DNA from: Verrucomicrobiales bacterium
GTDB lineage: Bacteria; Verrucomicrobiota; Verrucomicrobiae; Limisphaerales; UBA1100
NCBI GenBank assembly: GCA_002721895.1
Contig: PBLV01000046.1
Coordinates: 1 to 64,000 of the forward strand
Reading direction: 5' to 3'
Length of the DNA stretch: 64,000 nucleotides
Part shown: in pieces, positions 52,019 to 61,551 of the stretch
Layout: every line of letters begins with the position of its first letter
How positions within the stretch are numbered: position 1 is the first letter of the stretch
Notes under the pieces: generated by a model
The model's database searches: none
What the model was told of the DNA's origin: nothing
Seen by the model: the letters and a program-made list of their open reading frames with translations, nothing else
Position numbers and translations under genes: made by a program

Positions 52019-53110
52019 TTATTTCGCCGGTACTACCTCGTCTGGCAGCCGCTGTCCTTGGCCGTGCAAATGCCGGTTCAGGAAGGCTTGAACTTGTCTG
52101 CCCAAGGTCCGCGGTGCACTGTGGCCGCCGCCACGCACGGTGATGAGTGTAGTCTCCACACCAACTTTTTTAAGCGCCGCATGATAAATCTCCGATTGAT
52201 GGAACGGAACGAGGGGATCATCCGTGCCATGCACATGCAGATGCGGCGCATCATCCCGGGTCACGTGCGTCATGGGTGACGCCTGGCGTGCCTTCGCTTT
52301 CGCTTGCTGGATTGGGGCGCCAATAAGTTGACTCTCCGGCGAATCCTTCGCGTCATGATCAATGCGGCTGGGCTTGCTGTTCATCAGCAACAACGCGCTT
52401 GGTCCGTAGTAATTCACCACCACCTGCACTCGGCTGGATTGTTCGAGGTGCCGACCAAGCCTGCCTTCCAGCATATCCACATCTCCGCTCGTTCCCAACA
52501 TACTCACCAAATGCCCGCCAGCAGAAGATCCCCACACGGCGATGCGCTTCGGGTCAATGTCATACTCCTTTGCGTGCGCGCGCAACCAACGGATGGCTGC
52601 CTTGCAGTCGTGGATTTGCGCCGGCCACTGAGCTTCGCCGCTGAGTCGGTAACCAATAGTGGCTCCCACGTATCGTCCACTGGCCACTAATGGCGCTACG
52701 CGATTAATGCCGCTGCGCTTGTCGCCATTGCGCCAACCGCCACCGTGAATCCACACCACCAAGGGCAACGGCTCCTTGTTGGCGCGCTTTTCCGGCAGCA
52801 CAAGGTCAAGCTTTTGGCGTGGATTGTCCGTGTTGGCATACGCCAAATCGCGCAGCACCTTGATGCCCTCCAACGAACGCTGAGCCGGTCGACGGGAAAG
52901 AAAAGCTTTATGTTCAACGAGGGAAATAGCCCCATCGCCGTTGGTATCCACCCTCCGAAAATTTGTCTTGGCATTGGGCGGCAACTCGGCCAGCACCAAT
53001 TTGCCATCACCATTACGATCCCATCGATTGAACAACGCCTCCGGCGTCTTCAGCTGGGCCAGTGCCGTTGACACACAAACGAGGAATACCAGCCACCGGG
53101 TCATCTTCAT
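52019..53110 (-). CDS. Secreted EF-hand / alpha-beta hydrolase (BD-FAE type)
   Basis: 363 residues from ATG 53110, which overlaps the stop of the upstream gene by four bases. A signal peptide (MKMTRWLVFLVCVSTALAQ) precedes two EF-hand loops (DRNGDGKLVLAE and DTNGDGAISLVE), then a feruloyl-esterase-like hydrolase: HGGGWRNGD (oxyanion hole), VWGSSAGGHL (Ser), HGTDDPLVPF (Asp) and GGGHSAP (His). Calcium may stabilise it outside the cell. It and the next gene probably cut ester groups of polysaccharides. Confidence 0.9.
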   Translation of the reverse strand: MKMTRWLVFLVCVSTALAQLKTPEALFNRWDRNGDGKLVLAELPPNAKTNFRRVDTNGDGAISLVEHKAFLSRRPAQRSLEGIKVLRDLAYANTDNPRQKLDLVLPEKRANKEPLPLVVWIHGGGWRNGDKRSGINRVAPLVASGRYVGATIGYRLSGEAQWPAQIHDCKAAIRWLRAHAKEYDIDPKRIAVWGSSAGGHLVSMLGTSGDVDMLEGRLGRHLEQSSRVQVVVNYYGPSALLLMNSKPSRIDHDAKDSPESQLIGAPIQQAKAKARQASPMTHVTRDDAPHLHVHGTDDPLVPFHQSEIYHAALKKVGVETTLITVRGGGHSAPRTLGRQVQAFLNRHLHGQGQRLPDEVVPAK

Positions 53111-53952
53111 TTCTCCTTCAACCACCCAAGCTTCACCAGAAACGCATCCATCTTTTTTATCGTATCCGCATAATGATCCCCCTTGCGGCCCTCGTTGAAA
53201 AAGCCGTGGGTGGCCCCATCATAAAGATGTAACTCGCTCCGACTGCCGATGGCCTTCATGCGGCGGTCGTACTCTCTGCCGGTGGACACGGGGATAAGCT
53301 TGTCTTGGGTTCCCAGAAATACAATTGTGGGTGGGGCCCCTTTGCGAAGGTTGTGCATTGGGGAAATCTCCTTCCAGCGCGTCTTCACGCGGTCGTGACC
53401 ATAGCCCTTCGGGCCATTGTCGTAGACCGGATTAAAAAGCACGAGCGCATTGGGTTTGCTGCTGACCACGCCATCCTCACCCTTCTCCTCCAAACCGGGA
53501 CAATTCCCCGTGGCCGAAGCCACATGGCCGCCCGCGGAACCTCCGCCCGCAGCAATGCGCGCGGGGTCCACCCCCAGCTTGCCGGCATTGGTCCGCACGA
53601 AGCGGATTGCGGATTTGCCGTCAGCCACGCATGCGAACGGGGTTGTTTTATTCCGGCTTTTCACCCGGTACTCAGCGGTGATGGCCACCATCCCATGCGA
53701 AGCAAGGTGCCGGCAATGCGTCTCGAATTGCTTGGGCGTGCCCCCCACCCAGCCGCCGCCAAAAAAGAAAATAATCGCTGGGCGTGACGCCGAGGCTTCG
53801 TGCCCATCCGGATTGAACACGTGCAGAAACAACTTGGCCTCACCAACCTGCTTGTATTGGACGACTTTTGCACCTTCAAGTTTCACCAGTTGCGCCGAGG
53901 CCACAAATGGCAATGCAAGTGCCACCAACAGGAGTTTGGGTTTCGATCTCAT
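53107..53952 (-). CDS. Secreted alpha/beta hydrolase
   Basis: 281 residues, signal peptide MRSKPKLLLVALALPFVASA. Core elements: FFFGGGWVGGTPKQF, AAGGGSAGGHVASATG (Ser in GGSAGG), a GTQDKLIPVS acid and the GATHGFF histidine. BD-FAE/acetyl-esterase-like family. Coupled to the EF-hand hydrolase by an ATGA overlap. Confidence 0.88.
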   Translation of the reverse strand: MRSKPKLLLVALALPFVASAQLVKLEGAKVVQYKQVGEAKLFLHVFNPDGHEASASRPAIIFFFGGGWVGGTPKQFETHCRHLASHGMVAITAEYRVKSRNKTTPFACVADGKSAIRFVRTNAGKLGVDPARIAAGGGSAGGHVASATGNCPGLEEKGEDGVVSSKPNALVLFNPVYDNGPKGYGHDRVKTRWKEISPMHNLRKGAPPTIVFLGTQDKLIPVSTGREYDRRMKAIGSRSELHLYDGATHGFFNEGRKGDHYADTIKKMDAFLVKLGWLKEK

Positions 53953-54066
53953 TTCAAACGGATTTGGTGAGCATCGTCAAAATCACCGGCAGTAGCAAGG
54001 CGCATTGAAGGTGATGTTGATTTGACGTTGACCTGCCCGCAGCCACGGGCAACCCTTGGCCCGTCC

Positions 54067-54972
54067 ATGAAAGCGATTAAGGCAATCCTATGCGTGTTCG
54101 GCCTCAGCTTGGCAAATCTTGCCGGTGCCGAGGAAGCAAAAGTCCTCAAGGTGGGCACCAAGCCCGAAAGCGTTTGCCGCGGATTTGGCGGCAAGCTGTA
54201 TGTCACCATGATCAACGGCGACAAGCCCGGCGACGGCGGCATCAATATCATTGATGGGGACAAGGTGAAGGAATTCTGCCGCGGCATGAACTCGCCCAAG
54301 GGCATCGCTTTTGTGGGTAGGTTTCTGGTAACTGCCGACGAAACCACCATTTGGAAAGTCGATAAGAAGGGGAAAGCCACCAAGCTTGCCGACGCCAAGT
54401 CCTTTCCTGCGCCAGTTGAATTCCTGAATGATGTGGCAGCCAGCCGCGATGGCAAGAGTGTTTATGTAACCGAGATGAGCCATCCCAATTGGATGTTTGA
54501 TCCCGATGGAGAGCGCAAACTGTGGCCGCTGGACAGTCCGAACGCAAAATCACCCAAGACTGGTTGCGTTTACAAGGTCAGCCTCGATGGAAAGGTGGCA
54601 CTCGCCGCACCCGCCGGCAACAAGGCCATGCTCGGCCCCAATGGCGTGACGGTGACCGGCAAAAAAGATGCCGAGGTAATTGTGATGGGTGACTTTTTTA
54701 CCGGCAACATCGTGCAGTACGACGGCAAAGCCTTCAAGATACTCGCCACCGGAATGCGCGGGGCGGACGCCGTGGAGTTTGGCAAAGGTGTCATCTATGT
54801 TTCCAGCTGGCCCTTGGGGAAGGTGTGGAAATACGACCGTAAGACGCGGAAAACCACCGTCTTGTCGGACAAGTTCACCACTGCCGCGGATTTCTTTTAT
54901 GACCGTAAGGGAAAACAACTGGTGATCCCAGACATGCTGGAAGGCACGCTCACCTTCCTGCCAGTTGACTAA
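54067..54972 (+). CDS. Secreted SMP-30/gluconolactonase-like propeller
   Basis: 301 residues from ATG 54067 (signal peptide MKAIKAILCVFGLSLANLAGA). The propeller blades show GKLYVTMINGDKPGDGG, SPKGIAFVGRFLVTADETT and ILATGMRGADAVEFGKGVIYVSS. Low similarity to known enzymes; a lactonase or binding role is possible. It is followed 42 bases later by a Gfo/Idh gene on the same strand, so it may supply a sugar acid or lactone to it (inference). Confidence 0.78.
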   Translation: MKAIKAILCVFGLSLANLAGAEEAKVLKVGTKPESVCRGFGGKLYVTMINGDKPGDGGINIIDGDKVKEFCRGMNSPKGIAFVGRFLVTADETTIWKVDKKGKATKLADAKSFPAPVEFLNDVAASRDGKSVYVTEMSHPNWMFDPDGERKLWPLDSPNAKSPKTGCVYKVSLDGKVALAAPAGNKAMLGPNGVTVTGKKDAEVIVMGDFFTGNIVQYDGKAFKILATGMRGADAVEFGKGVIYVSSWPLGKVWKYDRKTRKTTVLSDKFTTAADFFYDRKGKQLVIPDMLEGTLTFLPVD

Positions 54973-55014
54973 CCTGCCCGGTAGAAAGGTCCATTCTAAC
55001 CGCGACGAAGCCGC

Positions 55015-56070
55015 ATGCCTGACAAGCTTCGCATCGCCATCCTCGGCATCGATCATCCCCACGGGATGGGTTGGCGTGAGTCGCTGACTCATGTCGAGGA
55101 TGCGCTGGAGGTGACCGCGCTAATGCCCGCGTTTGATGGCGGCACCACCAGCCTCGAAGAGCGCCACGCCCACCTACCCCGTTTTGAAACACCGGACGCG
55201 TTGCTTTCCGAGGGCAGCAATCTTTTTGACGCAGCTCTTGTTTGTCTGCCCAACGATCAGGGACCGAATGCCGTCATCGCCTTGGCCAACCAGGGCAAAC
55301 ATGTCTTGCTGGAAAAACCCGGAGCCGCAAATGCCGCTGACGGCCGACGCATGGCTGCAGCCATACGCGCCAACAAGGTTGCGTTTCAAAATGGTTTCAT
55401 CTGGCGCTATGACGAATTGGCCAATCGTCTGCGAGCGATGGTTGCGGACAAACGGTTCGGCCGAATGATCAGCGTGGAAATGACATGGGCCACCAGCAAC
55501 ATTGATCGGCGCGTTCCCGAACATTATCTTTTCGATGCCGACAAGAGCGGCGGCGGCTTTTTCAACTGGCTCGCCTGCCATCATTTGGACCTGTTGCCCT
55601 ATGTCACGGGCGAAACCGTGGCGGCGATCAGCGCGCGTGTGGGCACGTTTGGAAAAGCTCCTTCGGTCGTGGAGGACGGCGGAAGCGCCATTCTGGACTT
55701 GTCCGGCGGTGGCTTGGCAACATTCACGGGCGGTTACTGGCATCCACGCTGGATGAATGATATCCGGTGGACCCTTCGGGGCACCGAGCGTTGGGTTCAC
55801 TGGGATCCCGGCCGCGCTGGCACCGGCGGCGTCTTGGAGATCCACGGCCCCCAGCCACAGTTCATGGCCATGGAGGAGGTGTTTGAAAACCCGCTGGACA
55901 ACACCAGCGGCTATGGGGGCAAGGCCATGGTTGCCCTGCTGCGGGACTGGATATACGCGGCGCGCAACGGCGGCGACTGCCGCAACACCCCTGAGAGCAC
56001 CGTCGAGGTGTTGAAGCTGATCGACACGATCTACCAATCGTCTGCTTCCGGCCAGCGCGTGTCTGTCTAG
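55015..56070 (+). CDS. Gfo/Idh/MocA-family oxidoreductase
   Basis: 351 residues, cytoplasmic. LRIAILGIDHPHGMGW is the altered Rossmann start; HVLLEKPGAANAADG gives the EKP motif; FDADKSGGGFFNWLACHHLDLL supplies the GGG...H catalytic region. It resembles enzymes acting on sugars, inositols or their derivatives with NAD(P). Its convergent neighbour ends two bases after its stop. Confidence 0.88.
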   Translation: MPDKLRIAILGIDHPHGMGWRESLTHVEDALEVTALMPAFDGGTTSLEERHAHLPRFETPDALLSEGSNLFDAALVCLPNDQGPNAVIALANQGKHVLLEKPGAANAADGRRMAAAIRANKVAFQNGFIWRYDELANRLRAMVADKRFGRMISVEMTWATSNIDRRVPEHYLFDADKSGGGFFNWLACHHLDLLPYVTGETVAAISARVGTFGKAPSVVEDGGSAILDLSGGGLATFTGGYWHPRWMNDIRWTLRGTERWVHWDPGRAGTGGVLEIHGPQPQFMAMEEVFENPLDNTSGYGGKAMVALLRDWIYAARNGGDCRNTPESTVEVLKLIDTIYQSSASGQRVSV

Positions 56071-56071
56071 T

Positions 56072-57160
56072 TCAGTTCATCTGCTTTTTCAGCGTACCCC
56101 GAATGACATCGTGGTGGCGCGACATGTAGTAGAAACTTTGCTTGCTACTGCGCTCACCAAGGCAAAACTGAAACTCAATCCGATATCCGCCCCGCGGCCA
56201 ACTCGGGCCGTCCAATTTTAGTGCGTTAACCACGGTGGATACATTTTCCCCCGGCTGCAATGTCACCGGCTCGGTTGGCCGAAGCAACCCAATGGATCCC
56301 GGCGCAGTATAGGTCTTGCCCTGGCACTGGATTAATAAACTTTCCTTCCACAGGATTTTTTTGCCTACCCGGCGCAGGGCCTCCACGATCAAGGGCTGAT
56401 CCGTTGGGTTGGAAACGATGATTTTGTATTCGCCGTCACCATCGGGGTTTGTCCACTTGATCGCCTTTTGCGGAGGTACTTTGGCAACTTGAAACACAAC
56501 ACCACTGCCCGCCAGTAGCGCCGGCCGACCCGTCACGGCACATAAATGCTTGGCATCCACTTTCTGCGCATCCGGCCAAGCACGTTTTTTCTGTGCGGCC
56601 CAAGGGGAAACAACTTTTCCATCTTCATTCTTCCAGCCGTGTGGCAACTCGCAAGCGAGTTGGATGGCCGCGATTTTGCCTTCATCCGCAGGCTCCAGAC
56701 CCTCAATGCGCAACCCTCCGCGAATCTGGCTCAACGCCACAACCACTTTTCCCTTGGGAAAGGTCGGCTTCTTGTGTTGGCGAGCGGAATGGTGCGCCTG
56801 AATCACCCCACCCTTCTGCAGCCCGCCGCGCAGCACATTTCCAATTTTAAATGTCAACGTGTGGTTGAAGATGGGCGGCAGGGATAGTGCGGTGGGACCC
56901 TGTTTGATAGCTGTAATAACGGCGGTCAGTACAATTTGTTTCTCGTTCCACTTCACAGGCTGCGGCTCGGCCGGCTGTCCCAACGGTCCACGGCCCGGAA
57001 AACGACCGGGACCTCGCCCAGGCACGGCCAATGGTTTCAACTGAAGCTTTGCGGGCAACTTCAAGTCACACAGTTTCAGGGGCTTGCCAACCTGGGCCGC
57101 TGCTGACCATCCGGCCAGCAGCAGATTTAAACCCAATAATGAAGGAATTACGGTCTTCAT
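56072..57160 (-). CDS. Secreted protein of unknown function
   Basis: 362 residues from ATG 57160 (another ATG lies four codons upstream). Signal peptide MKTVIPSLLGLNLLLAGWSAA, then a short Pro/Gly-rich stretch (PGRGPGRFPGRGPLGQP) and a beta-rich region (TFKIGNVLRGGLQKGGVIQ, PTDQPLIVEALRRVG, VTLQPGENVSTVVNALKLD). No family recognised. Fairly long; may be a periplasmic binding or structural protein. Confidence 0.75.
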   Translation of the reverse strand: MKTVIPSLLGLNLLLAGWSAAAQVGKPLKLCDLKLPAKLQLKPLAVPGRGPGRFPGRGPLGQPAEPQPVKWNEKQIVLTAVITAIKQGPTALSLPPIFNHTLTFKIGNVLRGGLQKGGVIQAHHSARQHKKPTFPKGKVVVALSQIRGGLRIEGLEPADEGKIAAIQLACELPHGWKNEDGKVVSPWAAQKKRAWPDAQKVDAKHLCAVTGRPALLAGSGVVFQVAKVPPQKAIKWTNPDGDGEYKIIVSNPTDQPLIVEALRRVGKKILWKESLLIQCQGKTYTAPGSIGLLRPTEPVTLQPGENVSTVVNALKLDGPSWPRGGYRIEFQFCLGERSSKQSFYYMSRHHDVIRGTLKKQMN

Positions 57161-57264
57161 ATTGACTGTCATGCTGAGTCAGACGCGAACAAAATGTCAA
57201 TGCTCCCGCCAGTCATTGTATAAGCAAGCAGGGCATCACAACTCGTGTGGCCACAATGATCAGT

Positions 57265-57293
57265 AAAACAAAAAGGGCGGGCCGCAGCCCGCC
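57265..57293 (-). terminator. Intrinsic terminator of the 57319-57726 gene
   Basis: Stem GGCGGGC (57276-57282) with GCCCGCC (57287-57293) and a cgca loop; on the minus strand a T-rich run follows (CTTTTTGTTTTACTG). It sits 25 bases past the stop at 57319 in the gap before the 57160 gene. Confidence 0.8.
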
Positions 57294-57318
57294 GTGACAT
57301 AAAACTGTCATCTCTCAG

Positions 57319-57726
57319 CTATTTTTTCTTGGGAGCCTTCTTCGGTTCTGGTTTGGGACGAACATTGATGGTGGTGGCTTCAGCCTTTCCGTTCTCCAGC
57401 TTCTTGGCACGCCCGCCGATGTATTGGCCGGGCTTCACGTCGGCCAGCTTCACGGGCTTCTTGTCCAAGCCGTTAAGCTTGGTTTCCGTACTCACATGAA
57501 ACACCCGGTCCGGTTTGCCCTTGGCCCCCGGCAGAGTGATCGTTTTCGCAGCCACATCCACGGACTTGATCATGCCGCGAAATGGGAAGAAGCCGCTCTT
57601 TTTCTTTTTCTCCGCCTGTTTCTTTTCAGGCGCCTTCTTTTCATCCGCTTGCGCGGTGATGCCCGCCGTCAACACGGCGGTGGACAGCAATGCTGCCAGG
57701 AGGGATTTTCCGAGTATGGTCTTCAT
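57319..57726 (-). CDS. Small secreted Lys-rich protein with OB-like core
   Basis: 135 residues with signal peptide MKTILGKSLLAALLSTAVLTAGITAQ, a Lys/Glu-rich segment, and a small beta domain (GMIKSVDVAAKTITLPGAKG, LADVKPGQYIGGRAKK) resembling DUF5666-type OB folds, ending PKKAPKKK. Expression seems independent: AAGGA lies six bases before the ATG and a good terminator follows. Confidence 0.8.
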   Translation of the reverse strand: MKTILGKSLLAALLSTAVLTAGITAQADEKKAPEKKQAEKKKKSGFFPFRGMIKSVDVAAKTITLPGAKGKPDRVFHVSTETKLNGLDKKPVKLADVKPGQYIGGRAKKLENGKAEATTINVRPKPEPKKAPKKK

Positions 57727-57732
57727 ATTGAA

Positions 57733-57737
57733 TCCTT
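57733..57737 (-). promoter_or_regulatory. Ribosome binding site of the small Lys-rich protein
   Basis: AAGGA, six bases before the ATG at 57726. It is one of the few clear Shine-Dalgarno sequences in the window. Confidence 0.55.
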
Positions 57738-57861
57738 AACTTGGGTTCGGAATTAAATTACCTTTGATCTGGGTTTTAGCAACTCCTTTTAACATCATCT
57801 TTTTAATGACATTAATCAGCCTTATATCAGGAGTAAACCTGCATCCACATCCTGACGCCAT

Positions 57862-58785
57862 TCAATCCGAACGCGGATGAAATTCGTCATGAACCTGCTG
57901 CAAACGCGCACCTGCCACATGGGTATAGATTTCCGTTGTGCTGATGCTTGCGTGCCCCAGGAGTTCCTGGATAACCCGCAGGTCAGCACCGTTCTCCAGC
58001 AGGTGCGTGGCGAAGCTATGGCGAAGCATGTGAGGAGTAAGATTTCGAGTGATACCCGAATGTTGGATACGTTTTTTGATTCTCATCCAAAGAGTGGATG
58101 AAGCAAAGGGCCGGCCGCGGCGGCTGAGAAATACGTTGGCGGGAGTATGCGGGGTGACAAGCTTGGGCCGACCGGCAGCAAGATAACGGTCAAGGGCAGC
58201 AACAGCGGCACGGCCCACGGGCACAACTCGTTCCTTGTTGCCCTTGCCAATAACCGTGATAAACCCTTCCTCAAGGTGCAATTGTTCCAGTCGCAGTTCA
58301 CGCAATTCAGCCAAGCGCAACCCGGAAGCATAAGCCAACTCCAACATGGCGGTGTCACAAAGGTCACTGGATCCTTCCTCTGCGGGCGGCTTTAAAAGCT
58401 GCTTTATCTCGGAATCTGTCAATGCCTTGGGCAGACGTTTCCAGCGGCGTGGCAGGGTGAGGTTTTCGGCGATGTCCGCAGGCACGAGGCGTTCACTGGC
58501 GGCGTATTTAAAAAAGGCCCGCAGCGCGGCGATCTGCAGGTATATGGATTCCGGGCTAAGCTGAATTTTTTGCTCGTGCGCCTTGCCCTCGGGCTTGCGA
58601 TCACGCTCGTGACGCAGAAATGCCGTAAGGTGCCCGCGCTGGAGGGACCCCCAGTCGATTATCCCCTGCCCTTCAACCCAATCCACAAACCGCCCCAACA
58701 AGGCCGCGTAAGTCTTTTGAGTCTGGACGGACTGCCCCTTTTCGAGGCGAATATGTTGCAGAAAATCGTCGACTGCAGCGTTCAC
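57862..58785 (-). CDS. xer: XerC/XerD-type tyrosine recombinase
   Basis: 307 residues, full length. Catalytic residues Arg157 ([13 protein letters not shown]), Lys181 ([12 protein letters not shown]), His252 and Arg255 ([15 protein letters not shown]), His278 (LLGHASI) and Tyr287 (TEIYTH) are all present. It probably resolves chromosome dimers at a dif site, which is not seen here. Coupled to purC by a four-base overlap. Confidence 0.94.
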   Translation of the reverse strand: MNAAVDDFLQHIRLEKGQSVQTQKTYAALLGRFVDWVEGQGIIDWGSLQRGHLTAFLRHERDRKPEGKAHEQKIQLSPESIYLQIAALRAFFKYAASERLVPADIAENLTLPRRWKRLPKALTDSEIKQLLKPPAEEGSSDLCDTAMLELAYASGLRLAELRELRLEQLHLEEGFITVIGKGNKERVVPVGRAAVAALDRYLAAGRPKLVTPHTPANVFLSRRGRPFASSTLWMRIKKRIQHSGITRNLTPHMLRHSFATHLLENGADLRVIQELLGHASISTTEIYTHVAGARLQQVHDEFHPRSD

Positions 58786-59651
58786 AGCTCCTTGCCGGTG
58801 AGCCGCTGATAGGCCTCGAGATACCGTTCGCGGGACTTGGAGATGATCTCATCGGGCAAGGTCGGTCCTGGCGGCGTTTTATCCCAATCGACCGTCTCAA
58901 GGTAGTCACGGACAAACTGCTTGTCGAAGGCATGTTGTCCGCGGCCAGGCTCGTATTCATCCAACGGCCAGAAGCGGGAACTGTCGGGCGTGAGCACCTC
59001 GTCAATAAGAATCAGCTCGCCATCAAGCTTACCGAACTCAAACTTCGTATCCGCAATGATGATTCCGCGTTCCCGGGCGTACTCACGGGCCTCGGTATAA
59101 ATTTGCAGAGATAGGTCGCGCACCTTTTCGGCCACCTCGCGGCCCTCGATCTCCACGGCCTGCTCAAAGGAAATGTTTTCATCGTGGCCCTCGTCAGCCT
59201 TGGTGCTGGGGGTGAACAGCGGCTGCTCTAATTCGGCGGATTCCAAGAGGTTTTCCGGCAGTGGAATTTCGCACACGGTGCCCTGCTTTTTGTATTCCTT
59301 CCAGCCGCTACCGGTGATGTAACCGCGGACGATACACTCAATTCTCAGCGGCTCGGCCTTTTTCACAACCATGCTGCGCGGCGCGAGGTGCGCAAGATTG
59401 TCCGGCAGGCCATCAGCCACGCGGTGGTTCGGCACGAGACCGGCGTATTTATCGAACCAGAAATGCGAAATCTGTGTGAGCACCTCGCCCTTGCGCGGAA
59501 TGCCGTTGGGCATGATCACATCAAACGCGCTGATGCGATCGGAGGCCACGAAGAGGAAATGCTCGCCCATGTCAAACACCTCGCGAACCTTGCCGCTCTT
59601 CACTTTGGTCAATTCGGGAATATCCAGTTTCAACAATGCGTCATCGGACAT
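58782..59651 (-). CDS. purC: Phosphoribosylaminoimidazole-succinocarboxamide synthase (SAICAR synthase)
   Basis: 289 residues from ATG 59651. [30 protein letters not shown] (nucleotide-binding glycine-rich segment split here), [27 protein letters not shown] and [16 protein letters not shown] are characteristic PurC elements. It joins aspartate to CAIR in purine synthesis. The length is that of the long, bacterial-plant form. Confidence 0.95.
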   Translation of the reverse strand: MSDDALLKLDIPELTKVKSGKVREVFDMGEHFLFVASDRISAFDVIMPNGIPRKGEVLTQISHFWFDKYAGLVPNHRVADGLPDNLAHLAPRSMVVKKAEPLRIECIVRGYITGSGWKEYKKQGTVCEIPLPENLLESAELEQPLFTPSTKADEGHDENISFEQAVEIEGREVAEKVRDLSLQIYTEAREYARERGIIIADTKFEFGKLDGELILIDEVLTPDSSRFWPLDEYEPGRGQHAFDKQFVRDYLETVDWDKTPPGPTLPDEIISKSRERYLEAYQRLTGKEL

Positions 59652-59762
59652 GCGCGGGAGTATCCGCACGATTCCGTCCGCCGCAAGTGGAGGTAATTCA
59701 CAAGTCATTCACGGTTTGTGGCCAATCTCGACACCGAGCATTGCTCCCGTTAATTTACCCGC

Positions 59763-60716
59763 GTGAATGTGTTGGTCACTGGCGGAGTGGGGTTCATTGG
59801 CTCGCATGTCTGTGAACGCCTGCTGGACGCCGGCCACACGGTCTGTGCACTGGATGACCTGAATGATTTCTACGATCCGGCCATCAAACAAAACACCCTG
59901 CGAGAACTCCAGGCGCGCGCCCAGTCGTTTGCCTTTGTGCATGCGGATATCACCCAGCGCACCGAGCTCGATGAGGTGCTGGGTAGCATGCCGTTTGATC
60001 AGATCATTCATCTCGCTGCCCGGGCAGGGGTCCGGCCCAGCCTCGAGCAACCGGCCTTGTACCAGCGCGTCAATGTCGAGGGCACGGTCAATCTCCTTGA
60101 AGCCGCACACGCCCGTGGCATCAAAAAAATCACCATCGCCTCTTCGTCATCGGTTTATGGGGTGAATTCCAACGTGCCGTTCAGTGAAACGGACCCCATC
60201 TTCAGCGCCATCTCGCCTTATGCCGCCAGCAAACTCGCCTGCGAAGCGCTCGGGCATGTGTATCATCACGTGTATGGCATGGATGTCTGCATGCTGCGCT
60301 TTTTCACCGTATACGGCCCGCGCCAGCGGCCGGATCTGGCGATTCACAAGTTTGCAAAGCGGATGCACGCCGGCCAGGCGATCACGGTCTTTGGCGACGG
60401 CAGCACCTCACGCGATTACACCTATGTGGATGATACCGTCGACGGCATCCTTGCCTGCATGGACCGAGAATTCGGTTATGAGGTCATCAACCTCGGCGAA
60501 TCGCAAACTGTTAAACTCAGCCGATTGATCGAGCTACTCGAAAGTGCCTTCGGGATCGAGGCGCAGATTGATCGTCAACCGCTTCAGCCCGGCGATGTGC
60601 CGATCACCTACGCCAACATCGATAAGGCGCGCCGTCTGCTCGGGTACGATCCGCAAACCAAAATCGAGGACGGCATCCCGCGTTTCGTCGAGTGGTTCCG
60701 CCAACAAAACCCCTAA
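59763..60716 (+). CDS. NAD-dependent epimerase (UDP-glucuronate 4-epimerase-like)
   Basis: 317 residues starting with GTG at 59763. GGVGFIGSHVCERLL (NAD), Ser128-130, Tyr153 and Lys157 (SPYAASK) are the SDR catalytic residues; LRFFTVYGPRQRPDLAI follows. It likely makes UDP-galacturonate or another epimer for surface polysaccharides. It is the first of four same-strand genes. Confidence 0.92.
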   Translation: MNVLVTGGVGFIGSHVCERLLDAGHTVCALDDLNDFYDPAIKQNTLRELQARAQSFAFVHADITQRTELDEVLGSMPFDQIIHLAARAGVRPSLEQPALYQRVNVEGTVNLLEAAHARGIKKITIASSSSVYGVNSNVPFSETDPIFSAISPYAASKLACEALGHVYHHVYGMDVCMLRFFTVYGPRQRPDLAIHKFAKRMHAGQAITVFGDGSTSRDYTYVDDTVDGILACMDREFGYEVINLGESQTVKLSRLIELLESAFGIEAQIDRQPLQPGDVPITYANIDKARRLLGYDPQTKIEDGIPRFVEWFRQQNP

Positions 60717-60717
60717 C

Positions 60718-61551
60718 ATGCTCGCCGAGTTCGTTTACTGTTACCTGCTGCGCCCGTGGCCGTTGCGGCAGATTACGAACTGGACTATCCGCCAGCTCTT
60801 GCCCAAGGAACTGCAGTTTGGTGAGGCGACTGTGGTGCTCAATCCCCATGACCCCGTCGTCAGTGGCGCGTTGCGTTTTGGCGTGTATGAAAAGGCGGAG
60901 ACGCGTTTTTTTGAAACGGCCTGTCGCGATGGCATGACCTTTCTCGATGTGGGCGCGAATATCGGTTACTACACCGCCCTTGCCGCGCGCGCCGTCGGCC
61001 CCAATGGCCGGGTGATCGCCATTGAGCCGGATCCGGACAGTTACCGGTACCTCGAGCAAACCATCGCCGCCAACGCTGTCGGCAACGTCCAGTCCTTTGC
61101 CGTCGCCGCCTCAGATACACCGGCCACGCTACCGCTCTATATCTCAGCCGACAACCGCGGTGACAATCGCCTCTACGCCACCAGTGAAGATCGACCACAG
61201 GTTGAAGTAAAAGCCCGACCACTGGACGCGTTGCTGCAAGAGAACAAGATCAACTCCGTCGACCTTGTTAAGATCGATGTGCAGGGTTACGAGCCCAAGG
61301 TGATTGCCGGTTTGAGCAAAACCATCACCGCCTCCCCCAACCTCACATTGCTCACCGAATTCTGGCCACAGGGCATTGCCGAGGCGGGCGGGGATGCGAA
61401 TGAGTTTTTGCAGACACTGCGCGAGCTCGGCCTCACGCTGTATGAACTGCGGCCGGACGGTTCGCTGGCGGAGTTGACTGATGACGCCGATCTCATCGCC
61501 CGCCATCAAGGCCGCCGCTACACCAACCTCATCGGCCGCAAACCCGAATGA
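60718..61551 (+). CDS. FkbM-family methyltransferase
   Basis: 277 residues from ATG 60718, right after the epimerase stop. The SAM motif is FLDVGANIGYYTALAAR (about 75-91), then VIAIEPDPDSYRYLEQTI and DLVKIDVQGYEPKVIAGL, the FkbM signature. These enzymes O-methylate sugars in polysaccharides or polyketides; a surface glycan modification is the likely role given its neighbours. Confidence 0.9.
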   Translation: MLAEFVYCYLLRPWPLRQITNWTIRQLLPKELQFGEATVVLNPHDPVVSGALRFGVYEKAETRFFETACRDGMTFLDVGANIGYYTALAARAVGPNGRVIAIEPDPDSYRYLEQTIAANAVGNVQSFAVAASDTPATLPLYISADNRGDNRLYATSEDRPQVEVKARPLDALLQENKINSVDLVKIDVQGYEPKVIAGLSKTITASPNLTLLTEFWPQGIAEAGGDANEFLQTLRELGLTLYELRPDGSLAELTDDADLIARHQGRRYTNLIGRKPE